Assembly: GCA_030686995.1 (NCBI GenBank)
Contig: CM060702.1
Location: forward strand, 66,466,440 to 66,530,439
DNA: 64,000 nt
Reading direction: 5' to 3'
Source: Artemisia argyi
Taxonomy: Eukaryota > Streptophyta > Magnoliopsida > Asterales > Asteraceae
The notes under the pieces were generated by a model. It made no database searches, was not told the DNA's origin, and saw only the letters and a list, made by a program, of their open reading frames with translations. The position numbers and the translations under genes were made by a program. Positions 45,944 to 57,600 of this stretch are shown one piece after another (position 1 is the stretch's first letter; each line of letters begins with the position of its first letter).

Positions 45944-48160
45944 TCATAATTTATAAATGAGAATGCCGGGGTCAAAGATTATATCCTCACTCCCGAAAGA
46001 GTGAAGAACAGGATAAGGAACAGAATATATGAAGAAAAGAAAGAAAGTCATGATGAAAATCATGATTAACTCCTCATCTTCAATAGGAGAATTCATTGTT
46101 TCATGAATCTCCTCTTTTAAGCTCGTTTGATCAAGACATATTATGGGTATGTCTAGATCAAAATAGAAATTATCATACTCCGGTGGAGATATGATCTGAG
46201 TGAGTTCACAAGAGAACTCCTCAAAGGTGAATGATTCGTATTCGGGATTGATTTGAGTGAATTCACTTGGGAACTCCTCAATAGTAAATGAGTCATAAAC
46301 GGAAAGAGATTTATAAGAATGAGAAGTGGTGATACCACTTATCTTCTCTTCCGTTTGATCAAAATGGAACGTTTGCAATTCCGGAATAGAATCATTGATC
46401 ATAAGCACACTATCCTTGACGGGGATAGGAGATGAAATAGGCTTTTCATTAAAAGCCTCGATTCTAGAAATGAGAAGATTAGCATTTAATAAAGTAAGAC
46501 GAAGAGATTCGTCTTGGATAATTTCTTCCTCATTCTCTTCTTCTGAGTTGACAAGCTCAGAAGGTAATTCCCCCACATAACTAATGTTTCCACAAGATAA
46601 AGAATAGTCCTCATCAGAATCAGAGAACATCTCAATATGATCATTTGGAAAGACAAGAGGGGGAGGAATATCACACATATGATCAAGAATTCCCTGTGAC
46701 TCACTTGGGATTGAGACAAGGTTCTCAACACTAGACTTTATGAATTCGTCTGATTCCTTTGTAGGAATTGTGTCAAGATGCTCGTCCCCCATGCTCAGAG
46801 AGTGAGTGGGAACCTCGGGTGTGATAACAGACTCAGGGAGCTGAGAAGGACTAGCAGTAATGGAGTCTACAAGTTCAATTATTTCTACTGCTGGTGATTC
46901 AGTTATATTCTTTTCTCCCTGTATATCCATGGAAGAAGTCTCAACTGATGAACATGATGAGGTATCATCACATTCATCATCTTCATAGAGAAGAGCAGCA
47001 TTTTGAAATTTGATACGTGTTATAGCTGCGTGTTCTAAGACTAGTAATTTTTCCATGCTTCTTCCGTCTCTAGCAACATGTTCTTCAGCAAGTAAATCCG
47101 TGATAGATTTATCACAAGAATATGGAATGAGTGGAAACTGTGGGGGTGTGAATGTGTCAAAACCGGAAGGTTGACATTGATCATCATTATGAGGACCCCC
47201 ACAATGTACACAAGAAAAACTTGGTGCATTGTGAAACGACATATTAGCCAACTCCTCTCTAATGTTTTTAAGTTTTTCAAGAACCTCTAGACAAGGGTCT
47301 TGCTGGTTTTGAGGAGTTGCTTGATTCATTTGGTATTGTGGAGGTGGGTCTTGAAACGAATAGTCGTAATTGTTACAAGGAAATGGATTCCTTGTTTGAC
47401 AATCAGAGCTAAAGTGTGGACCTCCACAGTACTCACAACAGTAAAACTGTTGAGTCTGGCTTGGTGTATTTTGATACGAAGCATCATTGATATTTGGATA
47501 ATATGATTCTTGCTCGTATGAATGTGATGGGTAGTTGGAAAAATTTGAGGAGTCGTTGAATGAGTTTTGATTAGGATCATAAGCAAATGAATTACTCGAT
47601 CCACAAAACAAACAACTCCCGTTTTGAATATCATTACCACATTGTTCACATGTACACCAACGACATGGAAAACCGAAAAGCGGCTCACCACAACCGACAC
47701 AAGGAACAAAATCTGGAGGTGGGACAAGTGGTGTGCTCTGAGAGCTAGGAATTTCCACCACTTCCGTTATGGTCTCGGGTTTTTGTTTTTGATAATTGTG
47801 AAGATCAGGCAAATCGTTCTTTTCAGTAATTGCCCTAAGCTCTGTACGTTTGCTTGACAAACTTTTAACTGTAAACCGTGAAAAATCAGGATTGATTCTT
47901 GAAGGTTTAGGAGCATTTGTGAGCTCAGGTTTTTGGACAACCGTGGTTTGGACGTATTTAGCACCTCCATCGTCAGAGGAAAGTACAAGGTCCTTTGTCA
48001 CCTCGGTTTCATGATCTCTTTCCCTCACCGGAGAGGGAATAGGAATTGAAGGTCCATCATAATCAACATAACATCTCGACATTTTTGACAAGGCCATAAG
48101 TTTTTCAACTTTACTTTTACAGGCCCTTTGTTTAAAGAAATCGTCATCGAGAGATGCCAT
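45944..48160 (-). CDS. 738-residue Cys-rich, double zinc-knuckle protein of unknown function
   Basis: Intact frame from ATG 48160 to the stop at 45944-45946, the only ORF of this element. Residues 1-30 are basic with Lys/Arg clusters. Residues 154-186 hold eight Cys (CVGC, CRWCTCEQC, CLFC). Two knuckles of CX2CX3HX4C spacing follow at about 242-254 and 317-329, one residue shorter than the retroviral CX2CX4HX4C. The second half is acidic, with a duplicated F..EEF..E.TQI unit near residues 640-680. A hydrophobic segment at about 697-719 (IMIFIMTFFLFFIYSV) could span a membrane, before a short tail with SEDIIFDPGI. I recall similar proteins, including the knuckles and the hydrophobic tail, as numerous in Asteraceae annotations, without assigned function. 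A nucleocapsid-like RNA-binding role fits the knuckles; the tail is unexplained. Confidence 0.85.
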   Translation of the reverse strand: MASLDDDFFKQRACKSKVEKLMALSKMSRCYVDYDGPSIPIPSPVRERDHETEVTKDLVLSSDDGGAKYVQTTVVQKPELTNAPKPSRINPDFSRFTVKSLSSKRTELRAITEKNDLPDLHNYQKQKPETITEVVEIPSSQSTPLVPPPDFVPCVGCGEPLFGFPCRWCTCEQCGNDIQNGSCLFCGSSNSFAYDPNQNSFNDSSNFSNYPSHSYEQESYYPNINDASYQNTPSQTQQFYCCEYCGGPHFSSDCQTRNPFPCNNYDYSFQDPPPQYQMNQATPQNQQDPCLEVLEKLKNIREELANMSFHNAPSFSCVHCGGPHNDDQCQPSGFDTFTPPQFPLIPYSCDKSITDLLAEEHVARDGRSMEKLLVLEHAAITRIKFQNAALLYEDDECDDTSSCSSVETSSMDIQGEKNITESPAVEIIELVDSITASPSQLPESVITPEVPTHSLSMGDEHLDTIPTKESDEFIKSSVENLVSIPSESQGILDHMCDIPPPLVFPNDHIEMFSDSDEDYSLSCGNISYVGELPSELVNSEEENEEEIIQDESLRLTLLNANLLISRIEAFNEKPISSPIPVKDSVLMINDSIPELQTFHFDQTEEKISGITTSHSYKSLSVYDSFTIEEFPSEFTQINPEYESFTFEEFSCELTQIISPPEYDNFYFDLDIPIICLDQTSLKEEIHETMNSPIEDEELIMIFIMTFFLFFIYSVPYPVLHSFGSEDIIFDPGILIYKL

Positions 48161-48363
48161 TAGAATTAATTATGGGACAAGTGGAAGAAAGTAGAATCAA
48201 AGGGTTTTGGGGATGAGAAATGAAGAATCAAATAGGTAGGGGTGTAAAGGTGAATATTTTTGTGTTTTGTTTTATAAAAATATGGATAAAAGATGGTAAA
48301 TATACAATGGATGTATATCCAGATTCACTAATACGCAAAATCGTTTAAAATATGCGCACAACC

Positions 48364-48381
48364 TCCCCGGCAGCGGCGCCA
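48364..48381 (-). other. Primer-binding site, tRNA-Asp type
   Basis: Minus-strand TGGCGCCGCTGCCGGGGA next to the 5' LTR, identical to the site at 56869-56886. A TGGCGCC-GTTGCCGGGG-type site complementary to tRNA-Asp is a mark of Athila. Confidence 0.85.
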
Positions 48382-48386
48382 AATTT

Positions 48387-51300
48387 TGATTCGCCTCAAA
48401 CGGTCAGATAATTATTGGTCAACCACTTGTGAATGGTCAATTATAATAGTCAAACAGATGAGGCAAATGCTTCCGGGTAATACAGTGTTTTCCCGGGTCG
48501 TAATGTCCCAACGAGGTTGTGATGGTATTAAAAACGAATCTGTGATCAGTGAATGTGAACAGGAAAGGTATAAGTGTGTGTGTGTGTTTAAACTGGGGTT
48601 TATAAAGTAAAATGACTTAGATAAGCTAATGGAATGATTACGTGAAAGCTAGGTATCTAAAACGTATAAACGTACACCAATTTAAAATCAGACGCGACTG
48701 CGTACTTAGAAAAAGGTGAGTTTTAAGAAAAATAAACTACAAAGGTTAAAAATGAAAATCCTATAAACTTTAAACTTAAAATAAAATTAATTTAAAAAGA
48801 AAACTATTTTTTAGATTATTTTATTATTTATTATTAATTATTTAATTAAAAACTATTTAACTATTTAATTAAAATTAAACTAAAAATGATAAACAATACA
48901 AATTAAACTAAAAACTTATAAAAATAATTTCTAAACTTAAATTAGAACTTGAAGAAAGTATAAAAAATAAAAATAAATGTTTTTGTCTTTTTATGAATTT
49001 TCTATTAATTAAAAATTATTTATATTAATTAAACTATTTTAAATTACAAATAATACTAAAATGACTTATAAAATTATGAAAAAATTTATAAAATTATTTT
49101 TATGTTGTATTTTCTGGATTTTTCGTTTATAAAACTAAATTATACCTAAATATAACTAACTTTTGTAAAAACAATATTTTTATAACTTATTAATAAGCTA
49201 GATATAAGCTACTAACCCTAACAGTTGACCAAAGTTGACCAACTAAGCTAATAAGCTCACCTGAGCTTGTGTGGGACCCACTATGGTAAAACTTGGTTCC
49301 TTAGAGTTATATGAACTATATTGAGTAAGTTTTAACCAAATAAGCAGCCTGAATAAGTCACAAAACACAAATAAGCACATTGCTTATTTCACTTCTAAGA
49401 CAGAATAGGGACAAAGATCAAGGTCAAAACTAAGTGGGGTCCACTGGGTGCTAGGTCAAACTAGTGGTCAATCCTAAGAGTCTAATAGGAGGCGGGTTGT
49501 AAGAACCTAAGTTTGAGGTCTGGGGCCCACTGAGGTGGCCACAAATCACCACCAAAGTGGTGGTGATGGACTGGGTCTGAATGAGCAGGGCACACCCTTG
49601 CCCTGCAAGTGAGTTTGAGGGTCTGTGGGACCCACAGATAAAATCACAAAAATGAAACAACTATAGGAAATCAAAGATGAGCTAGTAGGCTATTAATATA
49701 ACAAGTTTCAAGTCCTAGATCCCAATCCTAAATCTAAACAAATCTTTGAAGTTTTGTAAAAATCTGAGAATGACAAATTTGACTTTTTAGTGAAACTTGC
49801 TAGTTTGACTTTTATGAGTTGCTATCTTGATTTTATGATTGATTGTGACTAATTAAGTTATAACTAAACTAAAATAAGCTAAATTACTTACTTATGATTA
49901 GAACTTAAGGCTTGTGGATCCCAAAATCCTTGACAGTTGACTGTCAAGGGAATAGAATTGAATTTTGACTTTTGGTTGTATAAGTGACTAAGTTATGGGT
50001 TTCACAGACCTAGTTATGGCATATGTTATGTGTCTAAATGAATTATATCAAGTAACAAATACCCAAGCTCAGTGCATTAGCCAAATCCAAACACCCCTTA
50101 TATTTATGAATTTAAGGTTTATACTTAACTAAACTAGGATTAGACCTAACAAAACCTAACTACTGATCTTAACCAATTTAATAACTATATATAAAACTAA
50201 TTAAGCAGTAAAATATAGCTACTAATAATAAGGAAAGTTAAATGCAAAGATCAAACTTGACTTACAAGTGGTATGTGACTGAGATTATGGAACAAGGAAC
50301 CAAGATCTACTTAACAACCTTCCACAAGGTTACTAATACCATATACAATCCAGAATGCACCTTTCTCAGTTCTCTTCTTCCTCAAACTATATTTTTTTAT
50401 TTATTTTTGATTTTCTTGTATTTTTTTAAGTATTTTTCTTTTGTTAATTTATTTTGATGACTAAGACTTCTAAAGCTTAACTTAAGCTTTGTCAGAGCTT
50501 ACTTGAGCTTATAGAATCCAGAAACAAGACTAAAAACAACAACTAAGCTTTTGGTGGTTTTTGAAATAAGATTAAATTGCATAAACTGAAATCAGAATTG
50601 AAACTTGAAATTGATGATTACCAAAGTTTAAGGATACACTAGAACAACTTAATTGATTGCTTACAAGCTCAGAATTACACTGAAAGACTAAAATTACACT
50701 AATCGACACTAAAACTAAACTAACTAATCTAATACTACTCCTCTTCTGCTTCTTTTCCCTTTTGTAGCCATCTTCTGAGTTTGTGGGACCCACTGGGTCA
50801 TTTCCCACCATTTGTTAGCCCTTGATATGGTCAAAGTAATCCACACCGTTCAAAATACCTTTTTCGCGCCAAAAAGTCATGGACCTGTGGAGGTTGCTTG
50901 TGAGGGTTATAAGGCATTAAATGCTCTTTGGTGAGACGTGGAGGACAAGGGGAGACAGCTGGGGTGAGGTGGTGGTGAAACCACTAAGGTGGAAGGTGGT
51001 TTTGGCTGTGTGAGGGAGGTGGAAGTGGTGGTGGTTTTAGGCGGGGTTTGACCAGGGTGGTATTTGGTTTTGTTGACCGGGCGTTGACCCTGGGGTGGGC
51101 TGGATTTAGATGGGCTTAGGACTAGTAGGGTGGGCTTGGTTATTGTATTGGGTTTAGTTGTTGGGTGGGTAAATAATATAAAGGATCCGTTTGGTTTTAA
51201 TGCTACACAAGGACCATTTTTGTAATATAGGTAAAGTTGAGGGGCTGTTTGTGGCATTTTTCCAAATTTATCACAAGGGTCAAAATTGCCATATGTGAAT

Positions 51301-51830
51301 AGTATAAGGGTATGTTTTGATCATTTTCACTTTTAAATACCCGGGGACTATTTATGCCAAACCTTCAAACTTGAGGGACCAATTATGTAAATTCACCAAA
51401 CTTCACACCAAGGACCATTCCTGCAAAAGATTAGTAATACAAGGACCAAAATTAATTTTTCTCAAAGTTTTTACATCCCAGGGACCATTTCTGTCAATTT
51501 CCAAAGTACAGGGACTAAACTTGTAATTTTGTGAAACTTTGCACCAAAGGACTAAATATGTAATTTTATGATTAAAAAGGACCTTTGATGACTTTTTCAA
51601 GTTTTTAGAATAACCTGGGACTAGTTTTGACAATTTATGAAACTTGAGGGACTGAAACTGCCAATTATGCAAACTTTGTACGTTTTTCAACTGTTTTTGC
51701 ATATTTTGCATTTGAAACATATAAAACACACTTCTAAGATATTTTAAGTATTTTGATGCATATTTGAGTGTTTTTGGATGTTTTGGCAGCTCAGATTGGT
51801 ATAAAATGATGAGTATTTAGACACTCATCA
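48387..51830 (-). repeat. 5' LTR of the Athila-like element
   Basis: 3,444 bp. Compared with the 3' LTR it lacks about 275 bp near 49,095 and has about 14 bp more near 51,105. It starts (element sense) with the hairpin TGATGAGT/ACTCATCA at 51807-51830. Confidence 0.92.
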
Positions 51831-51931
51831 ATGTAACATAAAAATAAACGTGAAGTGTACGTGCTACGTGACTCCTAGGCCTACCAAGATGGAGGCTAGT
51901 CATGTTTCGTGTTCTAACAATAAATATGTAC

Positions 51932-51932
<1 letters not shown>

Positions 51933-51982
<50 letters not shown>
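51933..51982. repeat. (AT)n microsatellite
   Basis: 50-bp AT tract in the second half of the Tekay-type solo LTR. Confidence 0.95.
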
Positions 51983-51985
<3 letters not shown>

Positions 51986-53122
51986 GATACGAATATAGAT
52001 ATGATGCATAACTAATATTTAACGTAGGAATTGAAATAGAAACGAGTTTAGGAGACTCACAAACACCTTATAGTTGATCAAAGGTCAAGAGTGTTAGGAT
52101 AGAACACAAGAATATCAAGTCTCACTATATAACCCAAACGTTATATATGTATATAAACCCGATTTCCTTTCTTGAGTCCAAACTAATATAACCTTCGACT
52201 CCAGGTTTTGTAGGAGTGATATTTAGGAAGAAATGAGTTTGTGAAAGAGGATGGAAATGATATGAAACTAGTGCATGCATGTCGTATATATGTATCAACT
52301 TGAAACGAGTTGTGTGGTTTGGAAATTCACTCAAGAAACACAAGGACGATGCATGTCAGTGAACTAGCTTCAATATACATTTTTATATTGCCTTAGAAAG
52401 AGTTGTGAGAGCACATTTCATGGGAAATGTTTGGGTGACTCATATACTCATGTCGACAACTATATATATGTATAAACGATTTACAAAATCGTTCATCACT
52501 CGTATATACTTGATCATATTGAACATTTGAGCATATAATCATCTTAGAAACATTATTAGGATCATTTAGAAATGAACGGGGATTAAAACGGAAAAGAAAT
52601 GAGTAAATCACAAATCATTTGGATCGATTCATAGCCAAACGGAATGCCTCGTAAAAATGTATCAAATCTCAACGTGTGAACTTGAAATTCGACACACTAA
52701 TAGTTGGCTAGGAGCTTAACGAGAATGTGCAAAAATATAGGTAGGTCGTGTGTATGAATTTGAAATGAACGAGATGTTTTGGAGTATGTTTAGTCGAGTA
52801 GTATTATTATTAATATTGAATTTTGGGTTTTGGGTGTGGGCCGGTTGGGCTTAGGAGGATTAAGGGCCCGATTTAGTTTTTAAGTAAGTTTTAGTAATTA
52901 GGTTTTTATTAATTAGGTTTAGTGTAATTAGTGTTTTGTTAATTTTGTCGATAACTTGTTTTGTCGTTTGACGAATTTGACAATATCGTAATCGTGACCA
53001 CTTTAATATACAAAGAAAATTTTAACTTTCCCCGTAAAAATGGTAATTACAATAATGACAAAGAATATTTATTAAATTAACCGAAGTTAATTATGTGAAT
53101 TTTCGCGAGGTTTTACACATAC

Positions 53123-53216
53123 GCTTGATTCCATGGTCTATAGCATGCTAGATTTGGAATCTGCTAACTATGATACGGAAAATAATTAACATAAGACATT
53201 CAAAATTTGTGCATGC
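53123..53216. other. Short remnant of older host sequence
   Basis: 94 bases between the Tekay-type solo LTR and the Athila element; continuous with 38417 before the LTR inserted. The final CATGC (53212-53216) should be the left duplication of the Athila element. No feature seen in it. Confidence 0.6.
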
Positions 53217-56200
53217 TGATGAATGTGTAAATACTCATCATTTTTCATCAAATATAAACTGCAAAACGTCTAAAAACACTAAAAAATGCATCAAAATACG
53301 GAAAATATCCCAAAGGTCGTGTTTTATATGTTTCAAATGCAAAATGATTGAAAATAAACGAAAAACGAACAAAGTTTGCATAATTGGCAGTTTCAGTCCC
53401 CCAACTATTCAAAATTTGACAAAACTAGTCCCTGAGCATTTATTTTGATAGAAAACTCAACCCAAGTTCTTAAAAATCAAAAGTTATCAAAAAATGTTCT
53501 TTGGGTAAAAAGTTTCAAAAGTTTACATGATTGGTCCTTTAAGTTTGAAGTTTGGCAATAATGGTCCCCTGGAATTTTAGATTGAAGAAAAATGATGAAA
53601 AGAACTTTGGGAAATCAAGACTTGGCATAATTGGTCCTTTGATGAACTTTGGAAACTTGGCAGATTCAGTCCCGTGGTTTGCAAAAATTACATATTGGTC
53701 TTTGTTAATTCCAAATACCAAACGGATCCCATATGTTATTTACATAACATATATCTACAAAATCCACAAAAACCAAACCCTTGATCCATAAACTTCCTTG
53801 GCCCAATACCTACCCCAGCCCAAACCCAACTTCCAAACCCTTATATGTTTAATATAAACATATCCTTTGGTCAAACCTAGTCAAAGCCACACCACATCTT
53901 CTTCCTCACACCTCGTTTTACCCAGGAGATAAACAACCACCACCGCTGGTCCACTCCACATACCTTCTACATGCAACACCTTCCCCAAGTCCTCAAAAGC
54001 CACCATCCACTATCACCCCCTCCAATGCCTCACAAACTCATACCTACCCACGCCCCGTCAGCAATCCACAACCAAATTTGGGAACCAATTGAGATTAAAG
54101 GTCATGATTTATTCAAGGAAAATCTGATGGTTGAGAGGGTTTCAAAGAAACACAAAGGATGACAACTCAACAATTCTCTCAGTGAAGAAAAACACAAGAG
54201 GAAGGAAGACCAAGAATCAAGAAACCCTAGTCTTGATAGTATAAATAGAAGAAGATGTGTAAGCCTCCAAGGCAGTTAGAAATTAGATTTTTAATAGTCA
54301 GCAATTAGGGTTATAGTTTTAAAGTTCAGCTTTTAAGTTTAAGTCTTTTGTATTTTTTTAAAAAATCAATGGAAGTTTAAGTTTTTCTTACTGCTTACTC
54401 ATATTCTAATGTTACTTATTCAGTCTTAATTCTAGCTTATGCAATGTTTGTCTTTTAACTCAATGGTCTAAACTGCTTATCCTAGCTTTATGGTTCAATT
54501 AGTCCACTCTTAAGTAGTGTAGTGTGGTTTTCTTTATGTTGAATGTAGCTTAGTTCTAACTTTAGTGTTCACTTTATCATTTAAATTGTACTCCTAAAGT
54601 TTTTTAGTGTATTTTAAACTCATTCCAAGCTTTAATTTTAGTGTTGAATCAAATTTTCAGTTTATTGCTATTTTAAAATTTGAAAGTCTCAATTTTTATT
54701 TATAAGCTGTTAAGGATTGGTAATTAGTGTTGTATAAGCTCAGTAAAGCTTCTTGTCAGTGTATAATTGGGACCCTTAGTTCAATTATATTTTGTATGGT
54801 GAATGGAGGTTTGGTCAACAAAAGTCAACAAAGCAGGGGAAGTTATTGATGGTGATTCTGGATAGCTAATGGGTGGTTCATGGTGATGTTTAGCCTACCT
54901 AAGAGATAGGCTTTGGTTTTATTGTTCACCCTATTTCAGTTAGGGAGTTATATTTGTAAGTTTTATTTTATCTTCACCATCATGAATCTGAGTAGTTAAG
55001 TAATATAGCCTTAGATCTTGGTTGTTTTGATGTTCAGTAGTGATAGGTAGTCTAATTAGATCAGATTGGTGGTTGTTGGTATTGTGGAAATGCTTATGAT
55101 AGTGGCAACTAGTTCATTAAGGGGTGTTTGGTTGATCTCAGTTTGGAGTGCTCCTATTGTTGATTTGTTCTATTTTCTGCATGATTAGTCCACATTAGGG
55201 TAGAATAGCTTAGTCAAACTTAATTTTGCTAGTTTATTTTACAAAAAGTCAAATTAGCTAGGTGTCTATTTCAAGTTTGCAATAGTTGTTAACTGCCATT
55301 GAAATTGTGATCAATTGGTAGATTTCTTGATTGTGTTTGTAAACTTAATAATCATTCTTGATAATTATACACTTAGGGTAGGAATTAAGTTGTTTAAACT
55401 CACAATAGTCAAAGTTGAATTGCAAATCATAAGTCTGCATGTATGCAATCTGTTTTTTTGCTGAATCATGGACCAATTAGTGGTCAATTGGTGTGTTTGT
55501 GATGGGGCTTTTTGAGTTTTTGTGTTGTCTTCCATGTAAACTTGATTTTGCCCCCTTAATATTTTAGATTTTAGCTTATTACACTGCTTATTTTTAAGCT
55601 GCAAATTGGCACTTTGAACCTGTTTTGCTGATTTTTCAAGCTAAGTAGAATGGGTTACGTTGGCTTGTAATCTGAGTACTTTTGCTTTATTTGAGTTCCC
55701 TTGTGTGTGTTTAAGTACTTTAAGTGAAGTTTGAACCTTGTGCTTATTCCCTTGTTCATTTGCTTATCTTTGTACTTATTTCAAACTGTTTGTGTATTTG
55801 ATTTGTGATCTGAGTTGCACATTGTCCCAATTTGTATTTATTTAAGCTTTATTAAGTCCTAGGAACCTTCTGTATCAATTTGATAGGATTTGGTAGCAAG
55901 TGCTTATTAATAAACACTTTCTTTAAGTTGTTTTGTGCCAAATAAGCACTTCCCAGCTTATTTTCAAACTTTTTATATTTTTCCCTGGTTTCATTTGATA
56001 ATTTAGATTTTCTGTGAAAATTCCATATTTTTCCAAGCTGTTTTGCTTTTTTTCCTAATTTATTTTAGTTTTTAATCATTTTTAAATAGTTTTTAATTAA
56101 GAAAAATCAATAAAAAATCAGAAAAAACCTGAAAAAGTCCAAAAATATTTTAGATAATTCTTTTAAGTTATTTTAAAATTTTCAAAGTCAAGTTTGTATT

Positions 56201-56866
56201 TTTCTCATTTGAATTTACATTTTCCTTTATTTTAAATCATTTTATTTAGTAATTAATTCATAATAAATAGAGTTTTAATTGAAAAATTGATTTTCTTTTT
56301 TCTAAAATTTTCTTTTATCAGTAGGATCATAAGAAAATTATTTGGAAACCTGTAGGACTTTTGTAGCTCAAAATTCACGTTTTATTTTGCGCACTCGCGT
56401 AATTTTTAATTAACGTTCGCGTTTTGAATTTAGATTACGTTTTAGGATTCCCTGTTTTTTCCCTAACATGTTTCCCATATTTTGTTAGGTAATTTTAAAT
56501 ACTCCTTAGCATTCCTTAGTTTATTTTTCCATTTAGGTTACGTTTATCTCATTTTCGTTCGTTAAAACTTAATTTTCGTTAATTTAACGTATCACAAAAC
56601 GAAATAATATTTCACAACCAAACATACAAGGTTTTAATCTCGATCTTTTCACGAAACTTTCCATTCACACCTCGTTGGGGTACGACCCAGGAAATCACTT
56701 CCCGGTCTCACAATTTTGATATCACTTTCACGAGTTTTGCGGGGTAATCTTTTTTCTAAAAGGTTTACTCGTATTTCTCTACGTCTAGTTGTCTCACGAT
56801 AACTTAGACCTTACGTTTGTTGATATATTGATAAATTGTTTTTGCACACCAAAACACAACGAATCA
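53217..56866 (+). repeat. 5' LTR of the Athila element
   Basis: 3,650 bp, from TGATGAATGTG to GAATCA. It begins with an inverted repeat TGATGA/TCATCA (53217-53240), as in the Athila-like non-autonomous LTRs. TATAAATAG lies at 54240-54248. Near 56,670-56,700 the CTCGTTGGGGTACGACCC stretch matches the corresponding part of the other Athila-type LTRs (CCCGGGTCGTAATGTCCC on the other strand). Confidence 0.87.
54240..54248 (+). promoter_or_regulatory. TATA element of the Athila LTR
   Basis: TATAAATAG, shared in position with the solo LTR at 34340-34348. Confidence 0.6.
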
Positions 56867-56868
56867 AA

Positions 56869-56886
56869 TGGCGCCGCTGCCGGGGA
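56869..56886 (+). other. Primer-binding site, tRNA-Asp type
   Basis: TGGCGCCGCTGCCGGGGA two bases after the LTR, complementary to the 3' end of tRNA-Asp, the typical Athila primer. Confidence 0.9.
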
Positions 56887-57395
56887 GACTGTGTGTCGAA
56901 AGTCTCGATAAGGTTTAGACGATTAGTCTTGTAGAACCTTCGCAAGAAGTTACGCTTTCATAAAACTTATAAAAAACCAAAAATATTTTTCTTTTGTTTC
57001 TATATATGTATTATATCTATATAAGATAAGAAAAACACAAAAAGATTTTCCCGTTTCTTTGTTTAATAATTACAACATTAAAATCTTACCACCGCAAACC
57101 AAGGCAGAACACCTACCAACTGGGGGTGTGACCATAATAAGTTCCCAAACTAACGATCAAAACTTGACTTTGTATCACTTGCGTTTTGGAAAACTTTTAA
57201 TCGATAAGCTTACACTAAGAGGAGTCAAAACGGTATAGGGCGATCCAACGAACTTCGCCCTAGTGAGAAATCCATTCTTTTCTCCCGCTCCTTGTACGTT
57301 TATCCTTAAAGGTCAACCTTGCGTTCTTGATTATTGGTTTAAGTTCCCTTGTCGTTAAAGTGGTATTGTTTTAATTGTGTTTGTTTTTGTGGTGC
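56887..57395 (+). other. Leader of the Athila element
   Basis: About 510 bases between primer site and gag ATG. No motif array like those of the Sireviruses and no clear upstream ORF. Confidence 0.7.
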
Positions 57396-57600
57396 ATGCG
57401 CACTCGTTCGTCTACGTCAACAAGTCCTTTGCAATCGCTTAACAACATTCCAAGAAGAAGGCGTAATCGACGACGTACCAATCCAATAGTCGAACCCGAG
57501 ATTCGTACTATTCCTACCATGGCGGCTGAGCCCACTATGAATGAGCTTCTCCAAGCATCCATCAAGGGTTACGGAGATGCTATCGTTGTTCCAGCCATCG
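57396..57600 (+). pseudogene. gag: N-terminus of Athila gag, interrupted by insertion
   Basis: ATG at 57396 opens MRTRS, then an Arg-rich stretch (PRRRRNRRR), then VEPEIRTIPTM and PTMNELLQASIKGYGDAIV. Athila gags I recall from Asteraceae share this order: MRTRN-type start, Arg-rich patch, VEPE..RTI, then a MEELLQAPTEGYG-type motif. After 68 codons the frame runs into the Tekay LTR and stops at 57603-57605. The usual Gag core domain lies beyond the break and is not visible. Confidence 0.75.

Larger units (their letters stand above)
41214..51830 (-). mobile_element. Non-autonomous Athila-like LTR retrotransposon with one ORF
   Basis: The 10,617-bp element has a perfect ATGTA duplication at 41209-41213 and 51831-51835. 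Long LTRs flank a 3.46-kb interior holding a tRNA-Asp primer site, one 738-codon ORF and a polypurine tract. There is no protease, reverse transcriptase, RNase H or integrase. The tRNA-Asp primer and LTR similarity to the Athila LTR at 53217-56866 place it with Athila. LTR copies look about 1% diverged apart from indels, so it moved recently using enzymes supplied in trans. Confidence 0.92.
38423..53117 (-). mobile_element. Solo LTR, Tekay (Ty3/Gypsy chromovirus) type, split by a nested element
   Basis: Two pieces, 38423-41213 and 51836-53117, total about 4.07 kb. The start TGTAACACCCCCA and CAGCGGAA shortly after match the Tekay LTR at 57601. The end is TTTTACA. A perfect CATAC duplication at 38418-38422 and 53118-53122 proves the two pieces are one LTR with no interior of its own. 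It is a recombination-derived solo LTR, older than the element inserted in it. Confidence 0.85.
53217..57600 (+). mobile_element. Athila-type Ty3/Gypsy element, 5' part, truncated by an insertion
   Basis: Contains the 5' LTR, tRNA-Asp primer site, leader and the start of gag, then is cut at 57600 by the Tekay element. The rest presumably continues beyond the window, past the Tekay element, so its state cannot be judged. Confidence 0.85.

Noticed and set aside
57375..57395. Start of Athila gag at 57375
   Set aside because: No ATG lies there; the first ATG in frame, at 57396, gives the MRTRS start typical of the family.
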